This document shows positions 1-5,159 of a DNA stretch of 7,857 nt, in pieces. The first letter of the stretch is position 1. Each line of letters begins with the position of its first letter. The translations under genes were made by a program, and so were the position numbers. The stretch lies in NCBI GenBank assembly GCA_032160945.1, contig JAVHTL010000149.1, one strand, 5' to 3'. The notes below the pieces were generated by a model, which was not told the origin of the DNA, ran no database searches, and saw only the letters and a program-made list of their open reading frames with translations. The DNA is from Fervidibacter sp032160945. Its GTDB lineage: Bacteria; Armatimonadota; Fervidibacteria; Fervidibacterales; Fervidibacteraceae.

Positions 1-136
1 ATTGCGACAAGTTAACAGAAGAAACAGAAGAACTCAGAAAATTGGTTTCAATCCCACTGTGGTGCGATTGCGACCAGCAAACAATTCCAGATGTGGATGT
101 AGATGAAGGTTTCAATCCCACTGTGGTGCGATTGCG

Positions 137-177
137 ACTGCTTCAGCACGACATGAAAAATTTCGTGCTGAAGCAGT
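137..177. repeat. Palindromic spacer 2 (hairpin)
   Basis: Spacer 2 (139-175) is a perfect inverted repeat. The arm TGCTTCAGCACGA at 139-151 is the exact reverse complement of 163-175, separated by 11 nt. The arms fill the spacer edge to edge. Pairing continues two bases into each flanking repeat (137-138 with 176-177), giving 15 bp. The spacer part of its crRNA would fold on itself. Confidence 0.93.
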
Positions 178-206
178 TTCAATCCCACTGTGGTGCGATT
201 GCGACC

Positions 207-235
207 GTTTCAAGCCATTGTTTGGCAATTGCGAT
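207..235. repeat. Degenerate CRISPR repeat inside spacer 3
   Basis: Spacer 3 (206-242) carries a 29-nt stretch, one base after the preceding repeat, that aligns along the whole CRISPR repeat with one gap and about 22 identities. On the minus strand it keeps TCGCAAT at the 5' side, ACA and TGG in the middle, and TTGAAAC at the 3' side, which covers most of the crRNA handle. The stretch is followed by only 7 nt before the next intact repeat. It may be a spacer captured from a related array or a decayed repeat. Confidence 0.75.
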
Positions 236-1050
236 TAGTTCTGTTTCAATCCCACTGTGGTGCGATTGCGACCTGAAGTCACCGAAGGGCAGTTTGGCAA
301 TAGCGGTAGGTTTCAATCCCACTGTGGTGCGATTGCGACCGTTTATAATCTCCCCCCACTCGCAAGTGTGATGGAAGTTTCAATCCCACTGTGGTGCGAT
401 TGCGACTGGGGCACAGAATTGACAGAGCAACAGCGTGAAGCGGTTTCAATCCCACTGTGGTGCGATTGCGACAGCGTCATCTCAAGCATCTGGCTCTTTA
501 TTCCCAATGTTTCAATCCCACTGTGGTGCGATTGCGACGCAAAAGGTAGCACAACCTACAACACAACAACACGGTTTCAATCCCACTGTGGTGCGATTGC
601 GACACAAAATTGCGCACAAATGAGTGCCATATAGCGTAAGTTTCAATCCCACTGTGGTGCGATTGCGACACCCGAGGAATGGACGGCTCTGACAGAGGAA
701 ACCGGTTTCAATCCCACTGTGGTGCGATTGCGACAAGTGATGAGGCAAAAGTGCACGGCGACTGAAGGAAGTTTCAATCCCACTGTGGTGCGATTGCGAC
801 CAACTGACTTGGTGGGGCGAAAGTGCACGGTAGAAGTTTCAATCCCACTGTGGTGCGATTGCGACGCTCAATGGGACACGAAGATTTACAGCCAATATTT
901 TGTTTCAATCCCACTGTGGTGCGATTGCGACGCTTCAGCAACTGCAGCACGCTTAACACTTTTTTCGGGTTTCAATCCCACTGTGGTGCGATTGCGACCA
1001 AGGCAAAATGATGGGTTTAGGGGGCAAAACAGACGAAATTAGGCACAGCC

Positions 1051-1195
1051 TTGCCGTCGACCCTCGGTTGCCTCCAAAACCTAAGGGGGTCGACTGCAAG
1101 TGAGCCTTGAAAATTGGCGATTTTTGCCCCAAAATAGCCACCTCTCCTCTATGCCGCTTTCAAGGTGCCAAAAACGGCATAGGTCGACGGCAAGT
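1051..1195. repeat. GTCGAC-centred dyads in the CRISPR leader
   Basis: TTGCCGTCGACC at 1051-1062 is the exact reverse complement of GGTCGACGGCAA at 1182-1193. A third copy, GGTCGACTGCAAGT at 1088-1101, matches 1182-1195 at 13 of 14 positions. The 1051 copy can pair with the 1088 copy (12 of 13 pairs, 1051-1063 with 1087-1099) or with the distal one (12 of 12), so two folds compete. The 1182 copy overlaps the -10 edge and predicted transcription start of the array promoter. Protein-binding sites for adaptation or transcription control are possible; that role is inferred. Confidence 0.75.
1149..1182. repeat. Stem-loop in CRISPR leader
   Basis: CTATGCCG (1149-1156) and CGGCATAG (1175-1182) form an 8-bp perfect stem with an 18-nt loop, just downstream of the predicted array transcription start on the minus strand. 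No U-run follows, so it is not an obvious terminator. Confidence 0.55.
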
Positions 1196-1221
1196 ATAAC
1201 ACACCAAAACGGTAAAGGCAA
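1193..1221 (-). promoter_or_regulatory. Candidate CRISPR array promoter
   Basis: On the minus strand TTGCCT (1216-1221) is followed after exactly 17 bp by TATACT (1193-1198), a 5 of 6 match to the -10 consensus. The predicted start near 1186 gives a leader transcript of about 190 nt before the first repeat, directed leftward into the array as the repeat orientation requires. The gap gene has a candidate promoter with the same -35 hexamer and spacing. Confidence 0.55.
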
Positions 1222-1321
1222 GACGGTTGTGTCTCAAACGGGGAAACAGTGAGAGGCAATAAAGGGGATACAGCACATTGGAAAGCACACTTCTCAGGAA
1301 GTCAAGACCGTTTGCTAAGGT

Positions 1322-1516
1322 TCATCGGTTTTTCTCAATCACCCTCAAAACCACTTCAACCTCAACCCACTCATCTTCATCTTGCGGTTCAACGAAAATG
1401 TGGGGCAGGTTGTAAACCGTAGCACCTGTATACAGGCGAGTCTGTGGGCGTTGTTGTATGTCTTCCCAAACTGGCTTGCGGATGTATCCTTTCCAGCGAA
1501 TTTCCTGCTGTTCCAT
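1322..1516 (-). CDS. Small uncharacterised protein, 64 aa
   Basis: This is a short open frame in an otherwise empty stretch between gap and the CRISPR leader. I do not recognise the family. The sequence looks protein-like rather than random: a basic, aromatic N-terminal half (IRWKGYIRKPVWEDI at residues 6-20), a central VYNLPHIFVEP (34-44), an acidic turn (QDEDEW) and an alternating hydrophobic-charged tail (VEVEVVLRVIEK) that suggests a beta strand. There is no signal peptide or membrane segment. The ATG at 1516 has no adjacent SD, but a perfect SD lies at 1564-1573 with a hairpin between them that would bring it to correct spacing when folded. It lies downstream of gap on the same strand and may be co-transcribed by read-through, since the hairpin at 1588-1616 lacks a U-run. 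Spacer 5 of the array encodes VYNLP with synonymous differences from this gene. Confidence 0.5.
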   Translation of the reverse strand: MEQQEIRWKGYIRKPVWEDIQQRPQTRLYTGATVYNLPHIFVEPQDEDEWVEVEVVLRVIEKNR

Positions 1517-1520
1517 GTTC

Positions 1521-1573
1521 AGAGCGCAAAGGGCAAGAAACTACGAATTTCCCTTGCGCTCTTTCACCTCCTT
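1521..1573 (-). promoter_or_regulatory. SD separated from start codon by a hairpin
   Basis: On the minus strand the perfect SD AAGGAGGTGA occupies 1564-1573. One base later a hairpin begins: AGAGCGCAAGGG (1551-1562) pairs with CCCTTTGCGCTCT (1521-1533) with a single bulged base and a 17-nt loop. The ATG of the 64-aa gene follows after GAAC. With the hairpin folded, 8 nt remain between GGAGG and ATG, which is ordinary spacing; unfolded it is about 50 nt. Phage T4 gene 38 is a known case of such a structured start region. Confidence 0.55.
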
Positions 1574-1587
1574 GCCTTTGAGACAGC

Positions 1588-1616
1588 GGGGAGGAGTTTT
1601 CGGTTAACTCCTCCCC
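1588..1616 (-). terminator. Hairpin after gap, possible terminator
   Basis: GGGGAGGAGTT (1588-1598) and AACTCCTCCCC (1606-1616) form a perfect 11-bp stem with a 7-nt loop, starting 22 nt past the gap stop codon. No run of U follows on the minus strand (GCTGTCTC), so it is not a classical intrinsic terminator. It may instead protect the mRNA 3' end or pause transcription. Confidence 0.5.
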
Positions 1617-1638
1617 TACCCTTTTGCTCTTGACAAAT

Positions 1639-2676
1639 TTAAAGTCCGAGTTCCACCATGTAAGCAATCAAGTCAGCGGTTCGGCAAGCGTAGCCCCATT
1701 CGTTGTCATACCAAGCGGTGACTTTAACCATCCCGCCAGGACCGACGAAGGTAAATGCGGGATCTCCGTCAACGATGGCGGAGTGCGGGTCACCTTTGAA
1801 GTCAATGGAGACGCACGGGTCAGTTTCAACTCGCAAGATACCGCCCAAACCGCCTTCGCGCCAAGGGGTCTTTTCGTATTCCTTGAACGCCTCAATCAAT
1901 TCCTCTGTCGTCGTCTTCTTAGTCGTCACCACATTTAAGTCAACGACCGAAACTGTGGATGTCGGAACTCTCATGGCTATTCCGTGCAGTTTGCCTTTAA
2001 GGTCTGGGAGGACGAGGTGGATTGCTTTTGCTGCCCCAGTAGTTGTCGGCACAATGTTCAGCGCTGCTGCTCGTGCCCGTCGCAAATCCTTGTGCACCAA
2101 GTCAAGGATGCGTTGGTCGTTCGTGTATGCGTGGATCGTCGTCATCAAACCATACTCAATTCCAAACTTCTCATGGAGCACTTTGCAAACAGGTGCCAAG
2201 CAGTTCGTTGTGCACGAAGCATTTGAGATGATGTGATGTTCTTTCGGATTGTAGGCAGTGTGGTTGACGCCCAAAACAACGGTGATATCCTCGTTCGTTG
2301 CGGGTGCGCTGATGATGACTTTCTTCGCTCCTGCTTCAATGTGAGCACGAGCCTTGTTTGCATCGGTGAAGACGCCAGTGGATTCCAAAACGATATCAAC
2401 GCCTAAATCCTTCCAAGGCAACTTAGCGGGGTCTTTTTCGCTCAAAACTTTGATTTCGTCTCCGTTAATCACCAGTGCACCTTCTTTGACTTCCACAGTG
2501 CCTTCAAACTTGCCGTAGTTGGTGTCATAGCGGAACAGGTGAGCATTGGTTTTGGTGTCTGCTAAGTCGTTAATAGCAACCAAATCAACTACGCCTGGGT
2601 GTCGTTCCATTAGCGCTTTCAAAACTTGTCTTCCAATCCGACCGAAACCGTTAATAGCAACACGAACATCTGCCAT
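1639..2676 (-). CDS. gap: Glyceraldehyde-3-phosphate dehydrogenase, type I
   Basis: This cytosolic glycolysis/gluconeogenesis enzyme oxidises and phosphorylates D-glyceraldehyde 3-phosphate to 1,3-bisphosphoglycerate with reduction of NAD. At 345 aa it is full length for the family. The N-terminal Rossmann nucleotide fold carries INGFGRIGR (residues 8-16) and AINDLADTKTNAHLF (34-48), which resembles NAD-dependent rather than NADP-dependent enzymes. The active site is SNASCTTN (151-158) with catalytic Cys155. The activating His182 is in TIHAYT, and the C-terminal AWYDNEWGYA (321-330) is intact. The frame stays open 25 codons upstream to an ATG at 2751, but MADVRVAINGFGRIGR is the family N-terminus, and AAGGGGGAGA sits about 6 nt before the ATG at 2676. 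The longer start would also sit within a few bases of the candidate -10 box. The gene is divergent from the SpoIIE-like gene and followed by a strong hairpin. Confidence 0.98.
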   Translation of the reverse strand: MADVRVAINGFGRIGRQVLKALMERHPGVVDLVAINDLADTKTNAHLFRYDTNYGKFEGTVEVKEGALVINGDEIKVLSEKDPAKLPWKDLGVDIVLESTGVFTDANKARAHIEAGAKKVIISAPATNEDITVVLGVNHTAYNPKEHHIISNASCTTNCLAPVCKVLHEKFGIEYGLMTTIHAYTNDQRILDLVHKDLRRARAAALNIVPTTTGAAKAIHLVLPDLKGKLHGIAMRVPTSTVSVVDLNVVTTKKTTTEELIEAFKEYEKTPWREGGLGGILRVETDPCVSIDFKGDPHSAIVDGDPAFTFVGPGGMVKVTAWYDNEWGYACRTADLIAYMVELGL

Positions 2677-2714
2677 CGCTTCTCTCCCCCTTGTCTTCAG
2701 AGATTTGCTTAACT

Positions 2715-2744
2715 TTGACATTTCCAACGGTTGCACGCAAAAAT
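2715..2744 (+). promoter_or_regulatory. Candidate promoter of the SpoIIE-like/rplS unit
   Basis: A consensus TTGACA at 2715-2720 is followed after 18 bp by AAAAAT (2739-2744, 4 of 6). It overlaps the divergent gap promoter face to face, so the two could interfere. The -10 match is weak. Confidence 0.35.
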
Positions 2745-2771
2745 TTAACACGCCGATAGCACAATAGGCAA
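2743..2771 (-). promoter_or_regulatory. Candidate gap promoter
   Basis: On the minus strand TTGCCT (2766-2771), 17 bp, then TTAAAT (2743-2748), each a 4 of 6 match to consensus. It predicts a 5' untranslated region of about 60 nt ahead of the ATG at 2676. The same -35 hexamer and spacing occur in the CRISPR leader promoter. Confidence 0.45.
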
Positions 2772-2781
2772 GGGTGAGACA

Positions 2782-3552
2782 GTGAGAATGAGTTGGCGAA
2801 TTTGGGTGTTTTATTGTGCAATGTTGGTTCTGCTGCTAACAAGCGTAAAACCGATTTGGTGGCTACCATTGGCATCTTTGACTTTGTTGGTCTTATCTTT
2901 TCCGCCCAAGGTGAAATCTGTAGCGCCTAATTGGCATGACTGGCATCCTGTTTTCGCTTCTCTCGTTTCTACTCCTCTCAGCCCAAATCTTTCCCGCTGG
3001 GTGCGATATGGGAAAATAACTGGGGGTGACTGGCTCATACTTCTGCCCACAAGAAATGGGATTGGGTTGCTGCTTTTGGATTTGAGCAAAAACGACCTTG
3101 ATACTTTCCTGCACTTTATTTGGGCAAGGGCTTTGCTCAACTTTCGCTGGAACCACTCAAAAAGCCAACTTTTGCGCTTGATGGAAGACATACGACAGTG
3201 CAGCGAACGAGTTGACTTGAGTTACCTCATTGGTTTCCTTGACCGAAACGAGACAGAGTGGCAAAGTGTGGGTTGTTTTGGCGTCGGTTGGTTCAACATT
3301 GTAACGAAAGGGCAGCAAAGGATACTTCCCACATTGGGGCGAACTTTTTGGAGAACTCGGCGAATGGGTGCTTGTTGGGTTTTTACTACCGACGGGATTG
3401 CCCCTTACCTTTCGGAGGTTATGGAAACCATAATCCGAGATGGGTCACCAGAGAGTTTGATTGCCAATCTGCCACGACAAGATGACTTGACTGTGGGTTG
3501 GTTTGTGCCAAAATTGAAGGCGCTCATTAGTCGGGAAATTTTCATCGCCTAA
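2782..3552 (+). CDS. Membrane-anchored SpoIIE/PP2C-like protein, degenerate
   Basis: This 256-aa protein has two hydrophobic segments at the N-terminus (about residues 7-22 and 25-41), then a soluble domain. From residue 81 it follows the order of a SpoIIE/RsbU-type PP2C phosphatase, which removes phosphate from Ser/Thr of target proteins with two metal ions. Visible elements are TGGDW (80-84, family GGDFYD), LLLLDLSKND (96-105, family GDVSGHG), FTTDG (201-205) and RQDDLTVGWF (232-241, family DDITLLV). The metal-ligand aspartates at 83, 100, 204 and 234/235 seem kept, while the glycines and the second Asp of GGDFYD are lost. It could be a divergent phosphatase or a pseudo-phosphatase. The GTG at 2782 is 8 nt past AGG of AAGGGTGAG; the ATG at 2788 (two codons later) is equally possible. 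rplS follows after 24 nt, so the two are probably co-transcribed. The family call rests on motif spacing only. Confidence 0.8.
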   Translation: MRMSWRIWVFYCAMLVLLLTSVKPIWWLPLASLTLLVLSFPPKVKSVAPNWHDWHPVFASLVSTPLSPNLSRWVRYGKITGGDWLILLPTRNGIGLLLLDLSKNDLDTFLHFIWARALLNFRWNHSKSQLLRLMEDIRQCSERVDLSYLIGFLDRNETEWQSVGCFGVGWFNIVTKGQQRILPTLGRTFWRTRRMGACWVFTTDGIAPYLSEVMETIIRDGSPESLIANLPRQDDLTVGWFVPKLKALISREIFIA

Positions 3553-3576
3553 TTGCGATAGGAGGGTTGCATTTCC

Positions 3577-4029
3577 ATGCGTAGCCAAGAGTTGATGCTC
3601 GTTGAGCAAAAGTATCTGCGCACTGACATCCCTGAATTTAGAGTTGGCGACACGGTTCGGGTCACTGTCAGGCTGTCTAAAGAGGAAGTGGTGACAAGCG
3701 AAGAAAAACAACAGCAAAAGAAGGAAGGCAGAAAGGAGAGAGAGCCTCTCACCTTCTTTGAAGGTGTGGTAATTCGCAAAAGAGGCGAGGGAACCAACGC
3801 TACTTTCACCATCCGAAAAATTGCTCACGGTGTCGGAACAGAGCGAACCTTTTTCCTTCACTCGCCAAACATAGCCAAGATTGAGGTTTTAAGGCGAGGC
3901 AAAGTCCGAAGGGCACGGCTTTACTACTTGCGAGGTTTGTCAATTAAAGAGGCTCGCATCAGGGAAGACAGAAAACGAGCAATGCAAGACAGAATATCAG
4001 CCAAAAATGCGTCAACTTCTGGAATTTAA
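3577..4029 (+). CDS. rplS: 50S ribosomal protein L19
   Basis: Large-subunit ribosomal protein that helps form a bridge to the 30S subunit. Family hallmarks are in order: an N-terminal helix then DIPEFRVGDTVRVTVRL (residues 17-33), TFFEGVVIRKRGEGTNATFTIRKI (59-82), GVGTERTFFLHSPNIAKIEVLRRGKVRRARLYYLRG (85-120) and KEARIRE (124-130). At 150 aa it is longer than the usual 115 or so. About 20 extra residues rich in Glu, Lys and Gln lie between the first two strands (roughly 34-57), and there is a C-terminal tail past residue 132. The SD GATAGGAGGG lies at 3557-3566, with 11 nt between GGAGG and the ATG. The gene is preceded by the SpoIIE-like gene and followed by lepB, a common neighbour of rplS. 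The usual trmD partner is not here. Confidence 0.97.
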   Translation: MRSQELMLVEQKYLRTDIPEFRVGDTVRVTVRLSKEEVVTSEEKQQQKKEGRKEREPLTFFEGVVIRKRGEGTNATFTIRKIAHGVGTERTFFLHSPNIAKIEVLRRGKVRRARLYYLRGLSIKEARIREDRKRAMQDRISAKNASTSGI

Positions 4030-4161
4030 CGGCTTTTCGGAAACTCCTTTCCACTCAAATTATGTCGTGGAACTTGTTCATTGGCTTTTCATGCTGCCGG
4101 CTTTAGCCAACGGTTGATAGGAGGGTCATTGAGCGCCAAATTTATTCGGCGTAGAAGTTAC
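4030..4161 (+). other. Intergenic region with an orphan SD
   Basis: No family gene is visible between rplS and the palindromic element. A strong SD GATAGGAGGGT at 4116-4126 copies the rplS one base for base. The only start near it is a TTG at 4129 opening 19 codons (beginning LSAKFIRRRSYAVG) that stop at 4188 inside the palindromic element. TTGGCT (4081-4086) and AGCCAA (4105-4110) can form a weak stem. No intrinsic terminator with a U-run is present, so transcription from rplS may continue into lepB. Confidence 0.4.
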
Positions 4162-4274
4162 GCAGTTGGATGTAGGGGCGGCTGCTAAGCCGCCCGTAGG
4201 GACGGTTTTAAAACCTTACAAAGGATGTTTTCGGGCAGACTATCGTCTGCCCCTACAAAAATGACACCAACTGC
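4162..4274. repeat. Palindromic REP/MITE-like intergenic element
   Basis: The ends are inverted: GCAGTTGG (4162-4169) then TGTAGGGGC (4171-4179) at the left, matched by GCCCCTACA (4249-4257) and CCAACTGC (4267-4274) at the right. Inside are two strong hairpins, GGGCGGCT/AGCCGCCC (4176-4195) and GGGCAGAC/GTCTGCCC (4233-4252), and a perfect 12-bp palindrome GGTTTTAAAACC (4204-4215). GTAGGGGCGG is nearly repeated directly at 4196-4205. There is no transposase, so if mobile it would be non-autonomous. It lies just upstream of lepB and may act on the mRNA. Confidence 0.8.
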
Positions 4275-4283
4275 TTAAGTCCT

Positions 4284-5066
4284 ATGGCGACAATTTTCGC
4301 TGAGACAGCAAGAGACCAATTAAGGGTGGTGCAATCTCTTATGGCATTTCAGTGGGACTCAGTTTGGGGCTACCTTATAGTCATCGGTGTTTTGCTGGTT
4401 CTGCTCCAACTTAGGCTCGCCCTGCAAAGAGACAAGTGGGAAGATGAGCGATTGCGTAACTTCCTGATGGAAGCCAGCGAGTCTTTGCTCATCGCTTTAG
4501 CCCTCGTTTTCTTCTTCATTCGCCCTTTCGTCGTCCATGCCTTTTTGATTCCTTCGCAGTCAATGGAACAGACTTTGCTCGTTGGCGATAGGCTACTGGT
4601 CAACAAGTTTGTCTATAAGTTGCGCAAACCTCATCGGCAAGAGATTGTTGTCTTCAAGGCTCCTGAGTTAGCGCTCAAGAAATCAAACAAACCCGACCAG
4701 ACGGACTACATCAAGCGTTTGATCGGTTTGCCTGGTGATTTGGTTCGGGTGGAAGGAGGGAGAGCATTTTTGAACGGGAAACCTTTGGACGAACCTTACT
4801 TGCAAACAAGCGGTTTCTTTTCGGGAGAAGCCTTTCCAGACAACTACCTTAACAAAACACCTTGGCAAGACACCTACCGTCACTTGATTGAGTATCACTG
4901 GGGAAAACTTTGGGTTCGTGTTCCCGAAGGGCATTACTTCGTCATGGGAGACAATAGGTTCAATAGCCTTGATAGCCGTGAATGGGGTTTCGTCCCACAC
5001 CAATCCCTCATCGGCAAATCCCTTATCCGATTTTGGCCTCTTTTGCGCATTGGCTTCATCCATTAA
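4284..5066 (+). CDS. lepB: Signal peptidase I
   Basis: This membrane-bound serine protease cuts signal peptides from secreted proteins on the outer face of the inner membrane, using a Ser-Lys dyad. At 260 aa it has two N-terminal membrane segments (about residues 29-47 and 66-88), as in two-span LepB proteins. The catalytic Ser93 follows directly in IPSQSMEQTL (89-98); the family's usual Pro-Thr after the SM motif reads Gln-Thr here. Lys144 in YIKRLIGLPGD (142-152) is the general base, and MGDNRFNSLDSREWG (221-235) is the conserved C-terminal box. A non-conserved insert with a hydrophilic loop spans about 172-200. The start is uncertain. ATG 4284 has no SD nearby, while ATG 4341 (Met20) has a weak AAGGGTGG about 12 nt before it. 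Both leave the two membrane segments intact. The gene follows rplS and the palindromic element. Confidence 0.96.
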   Translation: MATIFAETARDQLRVVQSLMAFQWDSVWGYLIVIGVLLVLLQLRLALQRDKWEDERLRNFLMEASESLLIALALVFFFIRPFVVHAFLIPSQSMEQTLLVGDRLLVNKFVYKLRKPHRQEIVVFKAPELALKKSNKPDQTDYIKRLIGLPGDLVRVEGGRAFLNGKPLDEPYLQTSGFFSGEAFPDNYLNKTPWQDTYRHLIEYHWGKLWVRVPEGHYFVMGDNRFNSLDSREWGFVPHQSLIGKSLIRFWPLLRIGFIH

Positions 5067-5092
5067 AGCCCTCATCAAATCCATCCAAATTG

Positions 5093-5101
5093 TGCGATAA
5101 T
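5093..5101 (+). promoter_or_regulatory. Possible extended -10 promoter for recN
   Basis: TGCGATAAT matches an extended -10 box (TGN then 5 of 6 of TATAAT) in the 93-nt gap between lepB and recN. No good -35 lies 17 bp upstream, which is tolerated for extended -10 promoters. No LexA-type operator of the E. coli or Bacillus kind is seen. Confidence 0.3.
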
Positions 5102-5159
5102 TGCAAAAGGACCCTGAGCAGCAACTTCGTGCGCCATTAAAAACGATGGGTGATGAATT

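Larger units (their letters stand above)
1..998 (-). CRISPR. CRISPR array, 16 repeats (first partial) and 15 spacers
   Basis: A 30-bp repeat starting GTTTCAATCC and ending GATTGCGAC on the plus strand occurs intact at 45, 109, 176, 243, 310, 377, 443, 509, 574, 640, 705, 771, 836, 902 and 969. The last 8 bp of another copy are at 1-8. All full copies are identical. Spacers are 34-37 bp, numbered 0 (9-44) to 14 (932-968). Read on the minus strand the repeat ends in ATTGAAAC, the 8-nt 5' handle typical of Cas6-processed type I-A/I-B and type III arrays, so transcription should run leftward with the leader to the right of 998. The repeat is a dyad: CAATC pairs with GATTG and CAC with GTG around a TGTG loop, with one internal mismatch, so a crRNA repeat hairpin is likely. 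The array continues beyond the left edge. No cas gene is visible, so the subtype cannot be fixed. The absence of a decayed repeat next to the leader fits the leader end being at 998. Confidence 0.98.
999..1321 (-). promoter_or_regulatory. CRISPR leader and non-coding region
   Basis: This 323-bp stretch between the array and the small gene ending at 1322 has no convincing gene. By repeat orientation it is the leader side of the array. It holds a minus-strand promoter (1193-1221), three copies of a GTCGAC-centred motif, a small stem-loop at 1149-1182, and a near-duplicate CAAGACSGTT at 1219-1228 and 1303-1312. The functional leader is probably the part from the promoter to the first repeat (about 999-1221). 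The part nearer 1321 may simply be intergenic. Confidence 0.7.

Noticed and set aside
139..968. GCTTCAGCA shared by spacers 2 and 14
   Set aside because: Only 9 nt, in a common composition; expected by chance among 15 spacers.
42..1042. Long open frames across the array repeating SIPLWCDCD, FNPTVVRLR or SHHSGIET
   Set aside because: They are translations of the CRISPR repeat in different frames, not genes.
1389..1667. 92-aa minus-strand frame over the gap end and the small gene
   Set aside because: It overlaps the gap 3' end and the hairpin region in another frame and has a random-looking composition. The 64-aa frame is the better candidate.
1703..2236. 177-aa plus-strand frame inside gap
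   Set aside because: Shadow of gap, which has all family motifs on the other strand.
2677..2751. 25-residue N-terminal extension of GAPDH
   Set aside because: The family N-terminus and a good SD support Met at 2676, and the extension would begin almost at the promoter.
5067..5159. LexA/SOS box before recN
   Set aside because: No CTGT-N8-ACAG or GAAC-N4-GTTC dyad is present.
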